From assembly GCA_039707465.1 (NCBI GenBank), contig CM077658.1, positions 14,762,074 through 14,826,073 on the forward strand: DNA of 64,000 nt, read 5' to 3'. The position numbers were made by a program, and so were the translations under genes. The notes below the pieces were generated by a model. It was not told where the DNA came from. It did not search any database and worked only from the letters and a program-made list of their open reading frames with translations. This document shows positions 23,220 through 35,539 of this stretch, piece after piece. Positions within the stretch are counted from its first letter, which is position 1, and each line of letters opens with the position of its first letter. This DNA is from Rhabdophis nuchalis (Eukaryota > Chordata > Lepidosauria > Squamata > Natricidae).

Positions 23220-23596
23220 ATATTCTATATTTGATAACATTGCTTTTAAAAAACCGATTTGGAATGCCGGTGTGAAACAGCACAGGTGACAGTAGTATAT
23301 GAGTTGTGGTTTAAAACCACAAATCACCAATTGTGTGAGCAGCTCTTTAAATCGCAGTCAACAATACTTCATTCAAGGGCAAAAGGATTATTTGTTGCAA
23401 GTTGGGGATGGAGAATACTTCTTTTCGTCCTTCCGAAATCTCTAGCAAGTCGGCTTTCTTGAGCGATATAACATTTTGGATCAGAACAATAATTCACTTT
23501 CCATTATCCATAAAACATGATGGTTTGTCTTCAGTTGCCATTCTTCTATCACCCCCCTCCCCCGTACTATTTTATTTTATTCATTAATTCAATTTA

Positions 23597-23950
23597 CAGG
23601 TAGTCCTCGACTCAACAAGCACAATTGAGCCCACCATTTCTGTGGCTAAGCGAGACATGTGTCGAATGAATTTTGCCCCATTTTCCGACCTTTCTCGCCA
23701 CGGCCGTTAAGCGAATCACTGCCGTTGTTAAGATAGTAGCAGGGTTGTGACGTGACCCATTGACTTTGCTTGTCAGACGGGGGAATCACGTGACCCCAGG
23801 ACAATGCGATCATGTCAGTTGCCAAGCGGCTGAATTTGGGATCACGCGACCATGGGATGCTGCAATGGTAAGCGTGAAAAATGGACATAGGTCCTGTAGT
23901 AACTTCCAATGATCACTAAATGAACGATTGTAAGTCGAGGGCTACCTGCA
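23597..23950. mobile_element. TA-flanked MITE (CAGGTAGTCC ends)
   Basis: Ends CAGGTAGTCCTCGAC and GTCGAGGGCTACCTG are inverted, flanked by TA. Interior is the repeated CACTTAACGACC-like text. Relatives are at 25616, 29779, 37379, 45751 and 55865. Confidence 0.75.
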
Positions 23951-24252
23951 TACGCCACCCATCTCACTATCCAAAGTGACTTTGGGGTAGCTTGAAAGAC
24001 AATAAAAGCAGAAATATAAAACCATGAATATGCAACAGGAATTACGTAAAGCTAATAACCAAGTACATGAGATGGAATCTTCTCTCTTACGCCTCCAGCT
24101 TTAAAGACCCCCATCGGGGTCCAAAACCAGTTCGTGGAGCAGAGGTTTTAAGGTTTTTAAGGAAAGTTACGAAGCAAAACTTTGATTGTGGTCAGTCTTC
24201 AGGGCTCTTGAGGACTCCTCCTTAAAAGGCAGGCTGATGGAAAGTTGCTGGA

Positions 24253-27200
24253 TTACCAAGCAAGACATTTTCCATCCCAGTTTACAAATGTGCCCGTTTC
24301 TTTCTCAGAAAGGAGGGCCAGGGTTTTAAGAATTTCTTGAACACCGTCCTCCACTGTAGTTGGGGCTCTCAGCTGGAAAGAAAATAATAATAATAATAAT
24401 AATAAATTTAATTTGTAGACCGCTCCCTCTCCCCGAAGGGACTCGGAGCGGTGCACAGGGGAATTAAAACATACAAACATAAATACATCATAAATATATA
24501 TAAAATCAGATTAAACAATTTATCCCTGCGCTAAAAACCCAAAATAGTAAAAACTAAACCCCTTAAAAACCCGATTAAAACAATAAACAGATGACTAACC
24601 TAGGCCGGCCAAGCAGAAAAAGTGCGTTTTTAATTTTTGACGGAAGGAGCAGAGGTCCGTAGTTGTTCTAATTTCGGGGGGAAGGTCGTTCCAGAGGGTC
24701 TGGCCCGCCACAGAGAAGGCCCTTCCCCTGGGCGTTGCCCGCTGGCATAGCCTAGTGGATGGCACCCGGAGAAGTCCCTCAATGTGGGAGCGAATCGGCC
24801 GCAGGGATGTAGGGGGCAGGATGCGATCCCGCAGATAGCTAGGTCCCGTGCCATGGAGCGCTTTAAAGATGATGACCAACACCCGACCTTCATACGATCA
24901 CTGACCTACGCCTCTTCCGCCGGGCCTTGAAAACGCATTTATTCCGTGCGGCCAGCCTGGTGTACTTTTTAATCGATTTTAATCGATTTTATTTAGTAAT
25001 TTTATTTGGTTTTAGAACAGGCCCCTAATTTAATTGACATTTTAATTGACATTTTAAAGTATTTTATATATTCATGTCTTTGTTGTTTTTATTACGCCTG
25101 TTCACCGCCCTGAGTCCCGTAAGGGAGAAGGGCGGTATACAAATTCAATAAACATTAACATTAACATAAATTTTAAAGTTGCCAAGGGTGGAGATCCTTG
25201 CAGGGAACGAATTAACTTTATGGGGAGAGAGATTCCGCTACAGCCCACTCACCGTTCTGTTTCCATTTCCCATATCTGTCTGCAACCATCCAGGGTGCAA
25301 CGCAACACACAGGATCTCGTCTTGGGCATATTGCAGGGACTGGCATCGGTTGAGCATGTTTAAAGCAGCCTAGGAGATGGGCGTTGTAGAAAGAGGAAGG
25401 TGAATGGCACTTCCCAGTTCTGCAAAGAATGTTCTCGGCTGTGCTACAGCTGATGAAAAAGCCATTGCAATCCTAGGCTGCATTAGCAGAGGAGTTTATT
25501 TTATTTATTTTTCAAATTTATACCCCGCCCTTCTCCTAACAAGGACACAAAATCCGGATCACATGAAGTCTTAGTCTCACGTTACAGCGCCTTGGTAAGA
25601 CCGCTCTTGGAAATACAGGTAGTCCCCGACTTACAACCATTCTTTTAGTGGCCGTTCAAAGTTAAACCGGCACTGACAAAAGTGACTTAGGACCGCTGTT
25701 CACACTTAACGACTGTTGCACCATCCCCCATGATCGTGTAATCAACATTGAGACGCTCGGCAGCTGGTTCATATTTACGACAGTTGGACACTGCCACCGT
25801 CATAAATATGAACCAAATATGAATATGAAATTATTTATAAATAATATATATTTATGACATATGTATGAGGGTTGCCGTCTCCTGAGGTCATGGGATCAAC
25901 GGTGGCGCCCTTCTGACGAGCGAAGTCGATTGGGGAAGCCAGATTCACTTACCAACTGAACAACTGCAATGATCCACTTAACAACGGTGGCCAGGGAGGT
26001 GGTAAAATGGGGCAAAAAAACCTCGCTTAGCCGCCATCTTGCTTAGCAACAGAACATTTGAGTCCCACTGTGATCGTAAGTCGGGCACTACCGGTATTGT
26101 CTGAGATTTTATATGAAAATCTATACCAGGGGTGGGTTGCTGGGGGTTTGCACAGGTTCGGCCGATCCTCTAGCGAAGATTTTGCATGGTTCGGGGAACC
26201 CCCAAATCCCACTCCTGCCTGGCCCTGCCCACCCCTCCCCTCCCAGAAGTCTCCACGGAGCCCATTATTCATGCCAGGTAAGTGCAGGGTCAACACAGAG
26301 GCTCGGGGAGGGGGGGAAACGGAAGGACTACAGAGTCCAGGGAAAGCAGTTTTTGCCATCCCAGAGGCCTGTGGAGAGCCTCCAGAGCCTGGGGAGGGTG
26401 AAAAATGGGCCTAGCGGAAGTTCTGGGAATCTGGAAATGGGCTACTGTTGTGGCCCAGCTGGCTCCGGATGAGCTGCTGATGGACTCCTCTAGTGAGGAG
26501 TCGTTTGAGTCTGCTCTGGAGGAGGAGGGCGACCTTGAGAGAGCAGAGAGCCCGGCTAGTCATCAGGAGGCACCTGGGTCTTGGAGTAGTGGGGAGGATC
26601 AAGGCCAGTTTGTCTCTGATGCTAGGTTAAGACGGGCTGAAAAAAAGGAAGCTTCAGTTGCAGCAGAGGCGAACTCGGAGGAGTTGAATTAGTCCCAGCT
26701 GCCTAATGACTGGCCCCTCCCAAGAGGGTTTAAAAGGAAGCCTCTGCTAAGGAAGTCCTTGCAGAGAACAACGTGCCATTTCTAGGTTTGGATTTCTTCG
26801 TGTCGAGTTGCAGGTTTAGTTTCTAGTCAAGTTAAGAAGCTTCGGGTCTGTTCAGGGTCAGTTAGGCAAGCAGCCAAGAGTCATTCAGGCAAGCAGCCAG
26901 TCTGGTAATTAGTTGAAGAAAGGGGGGTCAGAACAGCTATCACCATAGCCACGCACACCCAGCAATGGGGCAGCGAACTCGTTGCGGCAAAGATCACCCC
27001 TGATCTCTACATATAAGATCTATAAATCTGATATTTATACGACAGCCTGGGTAGCGGCCAAGCCTTCTCCAAACCTTGCTGCAACGATAGTTGGGGATTT
27101 GCCCCACATCCCATGCCAGAAGGTTGGTGATGGAGCCGCAGTCACTGGATACATTAACAATGGCAGCTTTGCTGCAACTCATTCCTTTCAGGAGGCTGTC

Positions 27201-30200
27201 CTTGGATGCCTTCCTCAGCAAAGGCAGGAAGACCTGAAGAAAAAGAGATGGTGGGGGGCGTTAAAAACAGCGGCCTGCTATGGCCGGGTATGGAAAAGTC
27301 ACCCTGGGAGTCTGCAATAGACTTATATCCTGCTTTACAGTGCTTTACAGCCCTCTTAGGGGTGTGATGCTGGTTTGCCTCCTTGTGGTGCATCCTGGAT
27401 AGTACAGTAGTGTGAACCAAACAACTGGCAACAGCTGGCAGAATTGGCAATTAATGACAGTAGGCAGTCAGACATCTTTGTAGGACTCCTGGTTGTCTAA
27501 ATAAATTGCAACTGATAAAAAACACATCAGGCTATGTCCCAATCTAGACCGCGATGCAGTCGAGTTTGACGCCCCCCCAAAGAGCTGAGGTGGCATGGTG
27601 GTTAGAATGCAGTATTGCAGGCTAACTGTGCCCACTGACAAGAGTTCAAGTCTGACTGGCTCAAGATTGACTCAGATTTCCATTCCTCTGAGGTCAACAA
27701 AATGAAGACCCAGGGAGGCAAGATGCTGACTCTGTAAACATGCTAGAGAGTGCTATACAGCACTGTGAAGAGCTATATACCATATTTTTCGGTCTATAAG
27801 ATGCACCAGTGTCTAAGACGCACCAAGATTTTGAAGAGGTAAGTAAGAAAAAAAAGTTTTTGCCTTCCCTCAGCCCCCAAGAGCACTCTGCAGGCTTCAG
27901 CAGGGCTGAGGGAAGCCAAAAATGCTCCCGTTTTTGTGAAAAATGGGCCGTTTTTCACAAAAACAGGATTGTTTTTGCCTTTCCTCAGCCTTCAGCAGCA
28001 CTCTGCAGGCTTCAGCAGGGCTGAGGGAAGGAAAAAAGTCTCATTTTAAAAAAAAACATTGACCCTTTTTACTGTTTTTCACAAAAACTGGGATATTTTT
28101 GCCTTGCCCAGCCCTGCTGAAGTCTGTAGAGTGTGCTGGGGGCTTGGAAGGCAAAAATATCCCCATTTTCTCAAAAATGGGATGTGGGGTGGGGCTTTGA
28201 GAGGGCAAAAATGGCCATATTCAGTCTATAAGACGCACCAATTTTTCCACACTCTTTTAGTGGGGGGGTGAAAGGTGCATCTTAATACTCTGAAAAATAC
28301 GATAAGTGCTATTGCTAAGCAAGACCTAGTCAAAAAGAGAGATCTTAAGGCTATTCCTACCTGGCCCATTACCATAGGACCCACCACATTGGTATTGTAC
28401 ACCTCTAACATGTTTTCCTGTGTCTCAGATTCCAGACTGGATGGCTTTACTATTCCAGCATTGTTGAACAACAGATTCAACCCAGCTCCATGTAGACGTT
28501 CGGTAATTTTGGCTGCAGCAGCTTTGATGCTGGATGGATCAGAAGTGTCTAAAACAGAAACGAGGAAGGTGTTTGTAAGGGATGCAAATCCCTAGCCAGG
28601 AAACAACACTGCTGTTTCCCAACTGGACACCTAACTGCATTTTATACATTTGAGTTCTCTATATATTAGAAAAGTGTTTCTCAACCTCAGTTGACAGGTT
28701 CCAGCAATCCGTTGAATTGCACCTCCCAAAAAGATGCTGTAACTTGCAGAATTGCAAGAGAGACTAGATTAGACTAGACAGACCTGACCAGAACAGAACA
28801 GAATAGAACAAGACAGGACAGGACAGGACAGGACAGGACAGAACAGAACAGAACTCTGTATTGGCCAAATGTGATTGGGCACACAAAAATATATTTGTCA
28901 AAAATTAGTGATAGTCATAAGATACTAATAAGCAACCCTAATATTAATACTAGGAAACAATGAAAACAATATAAGTTGTAAAGGTACAAGCAACATGGAT
29001 ATAGCCGTAAGTGGGAAGAAATAGGTACTAGTAAGTATGAGAATAATAATAGTAATACAGTCTTAGTAGATAATTTGACAGCGTTGAGGGAATTAATTGT
29101 TTAGCAGAGTGATGGCATTCAGGGGAAAAACTGTCCTTGTGTCCAGTTGTCTTGGTGTGCAGGGCTCTATAGTGTCGTTTTGAGGGTAGGAATTGAAACA
29201 ATTGATGTCCAGGATGCGAGGGGTCTGTAAATATTTTCCCAGCCCTCTTTTTGACTCCTGCAGTGTATAGGTCCTCAATGGAAGGCAGGTTCGTAGCTAT
29301 TGTTTTTTTCTGCAGTTCTAATTATCCTCTGAAGTCTCGGTCTGCCTTGTTGGGTTGCAGAGCCAAACCAGGCAAAAACAACCGTTTTTGGAACTTTTAT
29401 CACTCTATAGTACATCCTAAAATCCTTTGGCCTCCACGTTCATTATTCAGTGCCTGTCCTATTAGCCCATGCTCTGTTTTTGTAAATGTGATGATGCAAC
29501 TGCTAACTATACAATTTTATCTAGCTTAAAATCTCAGCATAACAGAGAAAACAAATAAATCCCTTCGTTTTTACAGCTTTGTCTTTTGGCAGCCATACTG
29601 TACGCCTGGCTGCTAATGCAACCTTGGTGAGGCTAAGGGAACCGCACTCAAGGAGAAAACAGCAGATTTTTGTTCAGGCAATCCATTTGCGAGGACTGCA
29701 ATGGGAGCAACAAAGCTGTGAAGCAGGTGCGACAAATTCCTGCAGAAAACGCAGGACAGATGTGTGTTGATACATCTACAGGTAGCCGTCGATTTACAAA
29801 AGTTTGTTTAGTGACCATTCAAAGTTACAACGGCATAAGTAACTGCTGGCCAGTTTTCACACCGACGGCCATAGAAGCATCCCCATGATCACATGATCAA
29901 AATTCAGACACTTGGCAATTGACTCATATATACGACCATTGCAATGGCCTTTGTTCACCTTTTGCGACCTTCTGACCAGCAAAGTCAGTGGGGAAGCCAG
30001 ATTCACTTCACTTGACTAATTTCACAACCTACAGTGAGTCCCTTAACCGCTGCGGCAAGGAAGGTCGTAAAACAGGGCAAACTGACTTAGCCAATGTTTA
30101 AAAGTTCGCAAGAGAAATGTTGGGCCTCAACTGGGGTTGTAAGTCAAGGACTACCTCTACTTCCATCTCAGAAAAAAAAATCCCCATGCAAGGCAGCTCT

Positions 30201-30785
30201 TGGACAGGGAGTGGAGCAACCAGCGATCATCCAGACGCTGCTGAGTCCCCAGTGGCTGGCTCTCAGACCCAGGAGGAAGGACAATAGTCATAAAGGCTGA
30301 GAGTTAGGAGCCAGCAATATCGAAAGGGCGTTGCCTGCTTTAAATGCAAGGGCAGGAGCCCAGAACTCACCAAGCTGGATGATTTCTATTTGGTGCTGGT
30401 GTTGGGCAGCCAGATTCTTCAAGCTCTGAAAGATACAAACGCAAGAGGCTCTGGAAGCTGTTTGGAGGTTGGTGAAGAATGTGAGGCAGAACAGAAAGGA
30501 AAGCAGGAGGGAGCTAAATTATTTGCAGAAGGGAACAGAAATGCTTGCAAGAGGTTTCCGCCTCATTCCCTTTCCCAAGCAAAGTTATTAGAGCAAAGTT
30601 ATTACCGGTAATCCCGACTGATTCCTTCCTGAGCTCACCTTTGCACCAGGTCCCTCTGGGTCACGGCAAGTGGCAAAGATCCATTCTGGTGGCTCGCTTT
30701 TCCCCACCAGCTGCTTCACCAGCTCCAGGCCGATGCCCCGGTTAGATCCCGTCACCAGGATGCTGCGTGCATTCAGCGCTTCCAT
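24253..30785 (-). CDS. SDR gene C (C-factor/sniffer-like), complete, 261 aa
   Basis: Six minus-strand exons in transcript order: 30639-30785, 30371-30425, 28361-28548, 27075-27233, 25253-25369, 24253-24372. They splice to 261 residues and stop TAA. Start MEALNARS has a good context (G at -3 and +4). Motifs: TGSNRGIG (12-19), ATCRDP, LLFNNAG, Ser160 in NVSS, Tyr179-x3-Lys183, HPGWLQTDM, C-terminal NWDGKCLAW. Exon 2 is one codon longer than in B, and exon 5 two codons longer, ending GNGNRT. Exon 4 uses donor GTTTGG, a weak but legal GT site. Intron 3 carries a solo LTR-like insert's neighbour elements (SINE and TA-flanked MITE) and intron 4 the solo LTR itself. It runs convergent to B and is the only intact minus-strand gene left of 43 kb. 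Substrate unknown. Confidence 0.9.
24405..24890 (-). mobile_element. L2-type LINE 3' part
   Basis: Minus-strand RT tail with VIIFKALHGTGPSYLRDR and LWNDLPPEIRTTTDL. Its AAT tail abuts gene C exon 6 (acceptor at 24373). Confidence 0.85.
24890..25155 (+). mobile_element. L2-type LINE 3' end, opposite orientation
   Basis: Starts with TCACTGACCTACGCCTCTTC and ends GGGCGGTATACAAATTCAAT, head-to-head with the previous copy. Confidence 0.75.
25616..26094. mobile_element. TA-flanked MITE (CAGGTAGTCC ends)
   Basis: Ends CAGGTAGTCCCCGAC and GTCGGGCACTACCGG. A central AT-rich stretch (about 25800-25865) is extra relative to other copies. It lies in intron 4 of gene C. Confidence 0.7.
26446..26935 (+). 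mobile_element. Solo LTR, 490 bp, with acidic open frame
   Basis: TGTTGTGG start and GAACA end, flanked by GCTAC (26441-26445) and GCTAT (26936-26940), a 5-bp duplication with one mismatch. TTTAAAAGG near 26729 could be the core promoter. An open frame of about 80 codons rich in Glu and Ser (DELLMDSSSEES...) lies in the first half and recurs in the copy at 35614-35896. No internal retroviral genes adjoin. It lies in intron 4 of gene C. Confidence 0.65.
27590..27779 (+). mobile_element. tRNA-derived SINE, family 2
   Basis: GGTGGCATGGTGGTTAGAAT head and the AAATGAAGACCC body. It runs directly into the next MITE. Confidence 0.7.
27780..28302. mobile_element. TA-flanked MITE (CCATATTTTTC ends), 523 bp
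   Basis: Inverted ends of about 29 bp (CCATATTTTTCGGTCTATAA against the complement of 28275-28302), flanked by TA on both sides. The interior has repeated GCTTCAGCAGGGCTGAGG and AAAAATGG text. Sister copy at 50469-51375. It ends about 60 bp before exon 3 of gene C. Confidence 0.78.
28740..29350 (-). mobile_element. LINE-like 3' region with ACAGG repeat
   Basis: An (ACAGA/ACAGG)n run at 28785-28855 is followed by TATTGGCCAAATGTGATTGG and about 450 bp of non-coding text typical of a reptile LINE 3' end. Clade not determined. Confidence 0.5.
29779..30157. mobile_element. TA-flanked MITE (CAGGTAGTCC ends)
   Basis: Ends CAGGTAGCCGTCGAT and AGTCAAGGACTACCT. It lies in intron 2 of gene C. Confidence 0.7.
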
Positions 30786-31039
30786 CTCCTTCGGGAGCCC
30801 GAGTCCAACTGGAAAAGTTATGCAACGGGTGTTCAATAAATCAGGTTTTTGTCCCCTTTCATCTGCTTTGGGTGCCAGGCACTGTTTGTGTTCTTTGCAC
30901 TTCTGCTGCCTACTGTTGGGCAGAGGCACTGTAGGTAACTGCCCACACCCAATATGCAAAGGAAGATAAATGGTTTTAACAACTGCTGGTTGCTTAGCGA
31001 GGGAGGAGATTGGAGAGAAGATGGTGGGTGGGTGTGGGT

Positions 31040-31794
31040 GTGGGTGGGTGTGGGTGTTCGTGTGTGTGTGTGTGTGTGTGTGTGTTTATCTATGGAAAGA
31101 AAGGAAAGAAAGGAAATAGAGAGTATGGGAGGAAAGAAGAAAGGAAGGAAGGAAAAGAAAGAAAGAAAAAAGAAAGAAAATATGGAAGGAAGGAAGGAAG
31201 GGAGGAAATGAAAGGGAGGAAAAGAAAAGAAAGAGAGAGAGAAAGGGAGGGAGGGAATAGATAGAGAGAATGAATGAAAGGAATAGAAAGGAAGGGAAGA
31301 AAGAAAGAGAGTATGGAAGGAAAGAAGGAAGGAAGGAAGGAAGGAAGGAAGGAAGGAAGGAAGGAAGGAAAAGAAAGGGAGAGAAAGAAAGAAAGAAAGA
31401 AAATGGAAGGAAAAAAGGAAGGAAAAGAAAGAAAGAATGGAAGAAAAGAAGGAAGGAAGGAAGGAAGGAAGGAAGGAAAGAAAGGAAAGAAAGGGAGAGA
31501 AAGAAAGAAAGAATATTGAAGGAAAAAAGGAAGGAAGGAAAAGAAAGGGAGAGAAAGAAAGGAAGGAAGGAAGGAAGGAAGGAAGGAAGGAAGGAAGGAA
31601 GGAAGGGAGGAAGAAACTGGAAGGAAAAAAGGAAGGAAAAGAAAGAAAGAATGGAAGAAAAGAAGGAAGGAAGGAAGGAAGGAAAGAAAAGAAAGGGAGA
31701 GAAAGAAAGAAAGAAAGAAAGAATATGGAAGGAAAAAAGGAAGGAAGGAAGGAAAAGAAAGGGAGAGAAAGAAAGGAAGAAAGAAAGAAAGAAA

Positions 31795-31887
<93 letters not shown>

Positions 31888-31888
31888 A
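31040..31888. repeat. (GT)n then a GGAA/GAAA/GGGA purine tract of about 790 bp
   Basis: GT repeat at about 31056-31085, then uninterrupted purine repeats ending in pure GAAA units (about 31800-31888). All frames on both strands are open and give KERKE- or FLSF-type peptides, which are not genes. It starts about 250 bp upstream of gene C exon 1. Confidence 0.95.
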
Positions 31889-32339
31889 TCACTGCTGGAT
31901 CACTGCTGGATTTTTGACACACAGCCTCCAAATAAATCCACCAGGCAGTCACTGCAAGGTACACGCAGGGAGTTGAGAGTCATGGCTTGTTCCTTCCTTC
32001 TCAGCCAAAGAAGCACCATGCAAAGGACAAAGCACATGTTGGGACACACACACCCTGCCCCCTTGGCTGGAGCATTCAGCCACACTGGCGATCAGGAAGA
32101 AACAGATGCCCAGGAAAGAGCACAGCTCATTCTCTGCCTCTTCTGCCTGGACAGCTTAAGGGCAACATTACAACTATTGATGAAGCAGAGCGTGTCCAGA
32201 CAGATTTTATAACTCCTCAGATTAACATTGGCCTCTGACACAGAGCCAGTGGCTTCTTTTACGGCTGAAATCTTTTGTTTTGGCTCCTGCGTTTTCCAAC
32301 CTCTGGCGGATCTCATCCGTTGAAGGAGAATATTTGTAG
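31889..32339. other. Intergenic, nothing recognised
   Basis: Unique-looking text upstream of gene C. I find no exon or repeat. Confidence 0.35.
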
Positions 32340-32735
32340 CTATGCCCAGTTCCTGTACGGTTACAGGAACTGGGCCTGGCTAGTCTAGTGAAGAGAAGGA
32401 CCAGGGGAGACAGCATAGCAGTCTTCCAATATTTGAGGGGCTGCCACAGAGAGGAAGGGGTCAAGCTGTTTTCCAAAGCACCCAAAGGCCAGGCAAGGAA
32501 TAATGGATGGAAACTGACCCAGGAGAGATTCAACCTGGAAATCAGGAGGAATTTCCCGACAGTTAGAACAATTAACAAGTGGAACAGAAGTTGCCTTGGG
32601 AGCTTCATCACTTAAGACTTTCAAGAAGAGGTTGGACTGTCATTTGTCAGAAAGGGTGTCGGGTCTCCTGCTTGGGCTGGGGGGGTTGGACTAGATGACC
32701 GAAAAGGTCCCTTCCAACTCTGTTCATCTGTAAGC
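32340..32735 (+). mobile_element. CR1 LINE 3' end
   Basis: CR1 RT C-terminal text (GAGAAGGACCAGGGGAGACA; TCAGGAGGAATTTCCCGACA), ending AAGGTCCCTTCCAACTCTG. Confidence 0.85.
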
Positions 32736-32765
32736 TCAGGGTTGAGCTTACTTGTTGTCTTGCAG

Positions 32766-32925
32766 ATTGCCTCCAGAAGTTGTGAATGCCCCAACCCTGG
32801 AAGTCTTTAAGAAGATGTTGGATAGCCATTTGTCTGAAATGGTATAAGGTTCCTGCCCACGCAGGGGGTTGGACTAGAAGACCTACAAGGTCCCTTCCAA
32901 CTCTGCTATTGTATTGTATAGAGGT
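32766..32925 (+). mobile_element. CR1 LINE 3' end, second copy
   Basis: Starts at GCCTCCAGAAGTTGTGAATG and ends with AACTCTGCTATTGTATTG. The same subfamily is at 39842-40303. Confidence 0.8.
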
Positions 32926-33225
32926 GCTTCATTTACCCGAACTAGATAACCTCATCGGTGCATGTCTGTAACATCGGCAAGAAAGCAAGCAAGTTCAGAG
33001 CGCACCAAGGACCCTTGTCTCATAGCTCTGTTTCCAAGAGCAAAGCTTCTCATTTCTACCCCCACTGGTATTTTCTCTTGGAGACCCTGAGGCTGATCCA
33101 ATTCACTTGGCTTTGCAGACCTGGAGTTGGGGGGGGGGCAATCTGTTTCCCCCTGGCAGGAACTCTGGCCTCATCCTGCCTTGCAATTTCGGTCCTGCAG
33201 CCAGCCACGAACCTTTCCATCCATC

Positions 33226-33587
33226 CAGTGGTGGGTTTCAAATTTTTTAGAACCTACTCTGTAGGTGTGGCCTATTTTGTGGGCATGGCTTGGCAGTCAG
33301 GTGACAGGGTGGGAGTGGCCACCTTTTAAAATGTGGTGAAACTCATTTAACAACGCTCTTGCTTAGCAACCAAAATTTTGGACTCAATTGTGATGATAAA
33401 TTCTTTCTTTCTTTCCTTTCTTTCTTCCTTTCCTTTCGTTTCCTTTCCTTTCCTTCCCGTTGGTTCACTGGCAGCGGCGGGCCAGATTTACTTCCAGGTA
33501 CGCCGGTGGAACCCCTTCTCACCGGTTCTCTAAATTTCACCAACCGGCTCTCGCGAGTAGGTGCGAGCCTGCAGAAACCCACCACTG
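33226..33587. mobile_element. hAT-type MITE with internal microsatellite, copy 3
   Basis: Inverted ends as in copy 1. Flanks CATCCATC and CCTCCATC agree at 7 of 8. Internal TTTC/TTCC run at 33401-33457. Confidence 0.85.
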
Positions 33588-34884
33588 CCTCCATCCCATA
33601 AAAAAAATACATGCCACTTTGCAGGTCTTCCTGCCTTTCCTTCATCTATTGCACCTAATCCAGCTGTCATAGCAACACGTAATTATGATCTGGGCTCACG
33701 GAAAAGAACAGTCCCTCTCTACAAAATCACCTCCTGCTAACAAAGGGGCCGGCAACCATAAACACTCAAAAGAGCCATTTGGACTCGTCTCCCACAGGAA
33801 AAAACAAACAAACACCGGCAGCCATAAAACCCTTTTGACATCTAAAATGAAGATAGCACTGCATGTATGATATTTTTTTTACCTTTATGCTATGTATAAA
33901 AAAAACTATAGTGTGTTGCATTTATGAAATCAATGAACCGCTACAGAGGCAACACGTTTTTATTTCTGCATGCAACAAAAACATTTTGAACTCTGGAAAA
34001 AAAGATGGGTCGGAAACCTCAATAAATTGCGTGCCGGCGGGTATCGCCCATTGGCATATTTTGAGTGACAGGGAGCCACAGCAGAGGGATGAAAGACCCA
34101 CATGCAGCTCCAGAGCTGCAGGTTGCAGACCCCGGTGCTAACATTTCCGTTGCATAACTCAGTTCTTATAACTCGATTTTATATCTCCTTTTACTGCCGC
34201 CCCAATAGGGAAGGTTTTTTTTTAAAAGATGCCTTGCAATACTCCAGGGAAAGTCACAAAAAAGTGTATTGTGAAAGGCAGAGATGTGTTTGGGCCCAGC
34301 AACTTGGCAGTCGCTAAGAGAAGCGTCACACACGCTTTGATGATCTCACGTCGGCTCTCCTTCACCTTACAGACCTGCAAAGGTTGCAATGCAAGAACCG
34401 GTTGAAAAAGATACGTTTCCATCGCCATCTTCGCTGCGGTCACTAAACGAGGACTACCTGGATTTCCCTTTTGAGTAGAGCAGGGAGAAAAGATTTTGCT
34501 ATTTTCAGGGGTAAAGCAGGGAACAGGCAATGGATTGAAATGTGGGCTTGACTTTAGAAGGGAAATTTCGACCTGAAGTTGCTTCCCAAAAGTTAATGCA
34601 CTTCTCAAGACTTAAGCTGAAAAGTAGGAGCGCTAACATTCATTAGGGAAGATCTGAAATCGAAAGACACAGATTTCTGAGATTGACTGGATAAGAATGC
34701 TATTTTTTCCCCTCTTATTTCATCAGAGGCAAAAAAAAAAAAAATCTCCGTTTTTTCCCCCCAAGTGAAGCTGGGAGTTCATGAAACAGATGTAACTTGA
34801 GAAATCCCAGATGTTAAAACGATAGTAAAAAAAACTCAGTCTGGTTTCAATTATACTGTATTTTAACCAATGAGGCTTTGCTCT
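33588..34884. other. Intergenic, mostly unrecognised
   Basis: I find no exon. The text ending AACGAGGACTACCTGGA at about 34460 resembles the right end of a TA-flanked MITE. Confidence 0.35.
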
Positions 34885-35205
34885 CTTGAAGACTTTACAG
34901 CCATCTCGAAGTGGTTTACAGAGTCAACGTATTGCCCCCAACAATCTGGATTCTCATTTTATCCACCTTGGAAGGACGGAAGGCTGAATCAACCGTGAAC
35001 CTGTCAGAATCAAACTCTTGGCAGTGGGCAGAGTTAGCCTGTAATACTGCATTCTAACCATTGTAAAGGAAGGAAGGAAGGAAGGAAGGAAGGAAGGAAG
35101 GAAGGAAGGAAGGAAGGAAGGAAGGAAGGGATAGCAATAGCAATAGCACTTATATATCGCTCCACAGTGCTTTACAGCCCTCTCTAAGCAGTTTAGAGTC
35201 AGCAT
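34885..35205 (-). mobile_element. Two SINE family 2 pieces around an AAGG repeat
   Basis: 34885-35060 and 35130-35205 both carry minus-strand family 2 text (CAGCCCTCTCTAAGC-like tail). (AAGG)n at 35066-35130 separates them. Confidence 0.7.
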
Positions 35206-35539
35206 ATTTTCCAATCCTTTGAAGACATTTCACTCCTCATCCAAGAAGCTTCTTCAATTCTGACTGAATGGTGGCAGATGGAAAGGTGGTTAGGAAGTTT
35301 ATGAAACCATTTATCAAATGATCTATGGGAGTCACTTAAGCACAGAATATCCGGGTACTTGGTTGAAGACTGGATGTATAGAATACGAGGCACAAGTAAC
35401 CCCTCTGGATGGAAGATTTGGGGGGATTTGTTGAATTGATGCCCAAGACCAGGACCAAAGATAAGATCTCCATCCCATTTGGACCAGTCCTTTGATTAAG
35501 GAGTTGGCTGGTTGTGAACAATATGGTTCTTGAGGGTAT

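Noticed and set aside
26405..26692. Acidic 95-aa frame as a host gene
   Set aside because: Lies within a solo LTR and recurs in the LTR at 35614-35896; kept as a finding about the element, not as a gene.
31096..31888. Possible CRISPR-like or satellite array
   Set aside because: Simple tetranucleotide repeats without unique spacers; the genome is vertebrate.
31086..31964. 292-aa frame rich in Phe/Leu/Ser and several Lys/Glu/Arg-rich frames on the other strand
   Set aside because: Purine microsatellite; not protein-coding in character.
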